This document shows, piece by piece, positions 39,662-41,131 of a DNA stretch of 41,131 nt. The notes under the pieces are model-generated. The model was not told where the DNA came from. It made no database searches and was given only the letters and a program-made list of their open reading frames with translations. Each line of letters opens with the position of its first letter. The first letter of the stretch is position 1. The position numbers and the translations under genes were made by a program. This DNA comes from Algoriphagus sp. (GTDB lineage: Bacteria; Bacteroidota; Bacteroidia; Cytophagales; Cyclobacteriaceae). Where the stretch lies: the NCBI GenBank assembly GCA_023255285.1, contig JALRIY010000001.1, forward strand, positions 13,875-55,005, read 5' to 3'.

Positions 39662-40697
39662 ATCTCAGCCCATTGGTGTAATTGGAGTGGGGAGCTTTGG
39701 CACAGCCATTGCCAATATGCTTGCAGAAAAAAATGAGGTGTTAGTTTATTCGCGTAAACAAGAAGTAGTAGATGAAATCAATACTCTTCATAGTGCTTCT
39801 GGTAAACTTTTAAACCCAAAAATTAAGGCCACATTTTCGCCAGAAAAACTATGCAGTGCTTGTGGCGTATTATTTTTTATGATTCCCTCTGCTGCTTTTT
39901 TAGAAGTAACCCGGACATTTGCTCCCTTTTTGCATCCCTATCACCTAGTTATTCATGGAACCAAAGGATTGGTTGTTCAGCTTTTTGATGGAGAGGAGTT
40001 GGCTACAGTGGCCCAGCTTCGCCGAAATCAAATCCTTACCATGAGTGAGGTGATTGTTCAAGAAACCCTTGCCGTACGGGTAGGCTGTTTGGCAGGCCCC
40101 AATATTTCGAAAGAACTTACTGATGGGCAGCCGGCGGCAACCGTGATTGCGAGCAAATACAATGAAGTCATTCACGAAGGGCAGCGCTTGCTGCGCTCTG
40201 AAAAATTTCAAGTTTATGGAAACTCAGATATTATCGGTGTAGAACTCAGTGGCGTTCTCAAAAATATTATCGCCATTGCCGCAGGGGCCTTGGCAGGTCT
40301 AGGTCTGGGTGAAAATGCCAAAGGACTATTGATCTCGCGAGGCATCGTAGAAATGGCACATTTAAGTAAAGCACTCGGAGGTACTGCTAGCTCAGTTATT
40401 GGCCTAGCAGGTATTGGCGATTTGGTGACCACTTGTAACTCCTCGGATTCCAGGAATTTTACCGTTGGATATCGACTTGCCAAAGGGGAAAGTTTACCTC
40501 AAATTTTAGAGGATTTGGAAGAGGTAGCAGAAGGAGTCAATACCATTCGAATCGTAGACGCTTTTTTGAAAACGGCAGGTATCCGTGCACCCATTACCGA
40601 AAATTTACACCGCGTTCTTTTTGAAGATCTACCCATAGAAGAGGCCCTTCAGTTTTTGATGAAATACCCTTTTAGTGTGGATATAGATTTTGTTTAA
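39639..40697 (+). CDS. gpsA: NAD(P)-dependent glycerol-3-phosphate dehydrogenase
   Basis: 352 aa from ATG 39639 (an ATG two codons earlier at 39633 is equally possible). The Rossmann motif is GVIGVGSFGTAIANMLAEK (13-31); the substrate-binding region has HGTKGL and GCLAGPNISKEL; ELSGVLKNIIAIAAG holds the catalytic Lys; GLAGIGDLVTTCNS and RNFTVGYRLAKG are GpsA hallmarks. It reduces dihydroxyacetone phosphate to sn-glycerol-3-phosphate for phospholipid synthesis. The start lies inside the acyltransferase gene, so the two are translationally linked and functionally consecutive. Confidence 0.97.
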   Translation: MALKNSSKSQPIGVIGVGSFGTAIANMLAEKNEVLVYSRKQEVVDEINTLHSASGKLLNPKIKATFSPEKLCSACGVLFFMIPSAAFLEVTRTFAPFLHPYHLVIHGTKGLVVQLFDGEELATVAQLRRNQILTMSEVIVQETLAVRVGCLAGPNISKELTDGQPAATVIASKYNEVIHEGQRLLRSEKFQVYGNSDIIGVELSGVLKNIIAIAAGALAGLGLGENAKGLLISRGIVEMAHLSKALGGTASSVIGLAGIGDLVTTCNSSDSRNFTVGYRLAKGESLPQILEDLEEVAEGVNTIRIVDAFLKTAGIRAPITENLHRVLFEDLPIEEALQFLMKYPFSVDIDFV

Positions 40698-41131
40698 AAG
40701 GATTATCCGCAATCATACCAGCAGCTCAGCTCACCTATTTAAAACTGTAGATAATCGTTGACAGCTAATAGGCCACGGCCCACAGGCAGTCAACTGTCCA
40801 CCTAATTGAATCTCAAACCTTTTTCTCTCTGGGTAGTGGCGAAAAAGCGGATAATCAGATTGTTTAATATAATTATCCGCAATCCTATCAAAAGATAAAT
40901 AGGGAGTAAATACTGCCTATAATTGTCAACGGTTGATTGTCCATAGCCGTCAGCAGATGGTAATTAAAGAGACAAAGTGTGGCACAACCACGATTGACTG
41001 TGGTCCTTTAGCGGTGGACTATCTGTTCAGTTAACGGTCTTTAGCGCACTTTTATTGAACTTATCCTCTTGCATTTTTCTATGTTGCTGCCAAAGTGGAT
41101 GGTCAGTTTATCCAAAATCTTTAGTGAATCT
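40698..41131. repeat. Gene-free end region with dispersed repeats
   Basis: 434 bp with no coding frame of note. Copy A at about 40700-40800 (ATCCGCAATCATACCAGCAG, AGCTCAGC, CCTATTTA, later CGTTGACAGCTAATAGG and GTCAACTGTCCACC) and copy B at about 40868-40950 (ATTATCCGCAATCCTATCAA, AAATAGGG, GTCAACGGTTGATTGTCC). Further fragments lie at 40985-41035 (GATTGACTGTGGTCC, GCGGTGGACTAT). These match the repeats behind ccmF and the second rhomboid. No start, tRNA or promoter recognised. Confidence 0.65.

Noticed and set aside
1..41131. CRISPR array, insertion sequence, prophage, toxin-antitoxin or restriction system
   Set aside because: Looked for regularly spaced repeats, transposase or integrase genes and small overlapping gene pairs; none found.

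Overview
This 41.1 kb window is chromosomal DNA of a Bacteroidota bacterium, most likely order Cytophagales (a Cyclobacteriaceae/Algoriphagus-like organism; this rank is inference). Supporting signs are moderate-to-low GC, TAnnTTTG promoter boxes in place of clear Shine-Dalgarno sites, DUF4252 proteins behind an ECF sigma factor, a PorE-like OmpA lipoprotein, a CxxxY-type CcmE, and the small conserved Bacteroidota families next to mutL and downstream of the Fe-S genes. Most of the window is core or housekeeping sequence. I see no prophage, insertion sequence, CRISPR array or classical defence system.

Layout. (1) 1-3680, minus strand: the 5' part of an MFS permease, ferrochelatase hemH, and a universal-stress-protein/CPA2 antiporter pair. 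(2) 3883-7218, plus: two secreted M14 peptidase-family proteins in tandem, the first apparently catalytically dead, ended by a strong terminator. (3) 7353-9311, minus: a four-gene operon of ECF sigma factor, one-TM anti-sigma-like protein and two secreted DUF4252 proteins; then tRNA-Phe. (4) 9745-14470, plus: a two-gene Hdr-like membrane Fe-S module, a conserved protein of unknown function and a PorE-like lipoprotein. (5) 14508-17450, minus: a GH3/beta-lactamase fusion. (6) 17677-21633, plus: small membrane protein, mutL and two rhomboids. (7) 21769-23512, minus: a small outer-membrane protein and rlmN. (8) 23687-27581, plus: ccmC-ccmD-ccmE-ccmF. (9) 27665-31713, minus: HAD phosphatase, a lipoprotein, an AT-rich membrane protein with a possible cytoplasmic winged-helix domain, a frameshifted GIY-YIG gene, tRNA-Ala with a broken tRNA copy beside it, and recR with clpS upstream (to 32016). 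(10) 32069-40697: Na+/solute symporter, an active-site-less alkyltransferase-like protein, MscS channel, dihydropteridine-reductase-like SDR with an NTF2-like and a GreA-like gene, a polyprenyl synthase, and a glycerol-phosphate acyltransferase overlapping gpsA. (11) 40698-41131: no gene, only dispersed repeats.

Working together: ccmCDEF attaches heme made through hemH; gpsA makes the glycerol-3-phosphate that the overlapping acyltransferase probably uses; the polyprenyl synthase probably supplies the menaquinone side chain, and the Hdr-like pair probably exchanges electrons with quinone. The least explained items are the dead/live M14 pair, the sigma/DUF4252 operon, the membrane protein at 29080-30450, and an intergenic repeat family seen behind at least three plus-strand genes.
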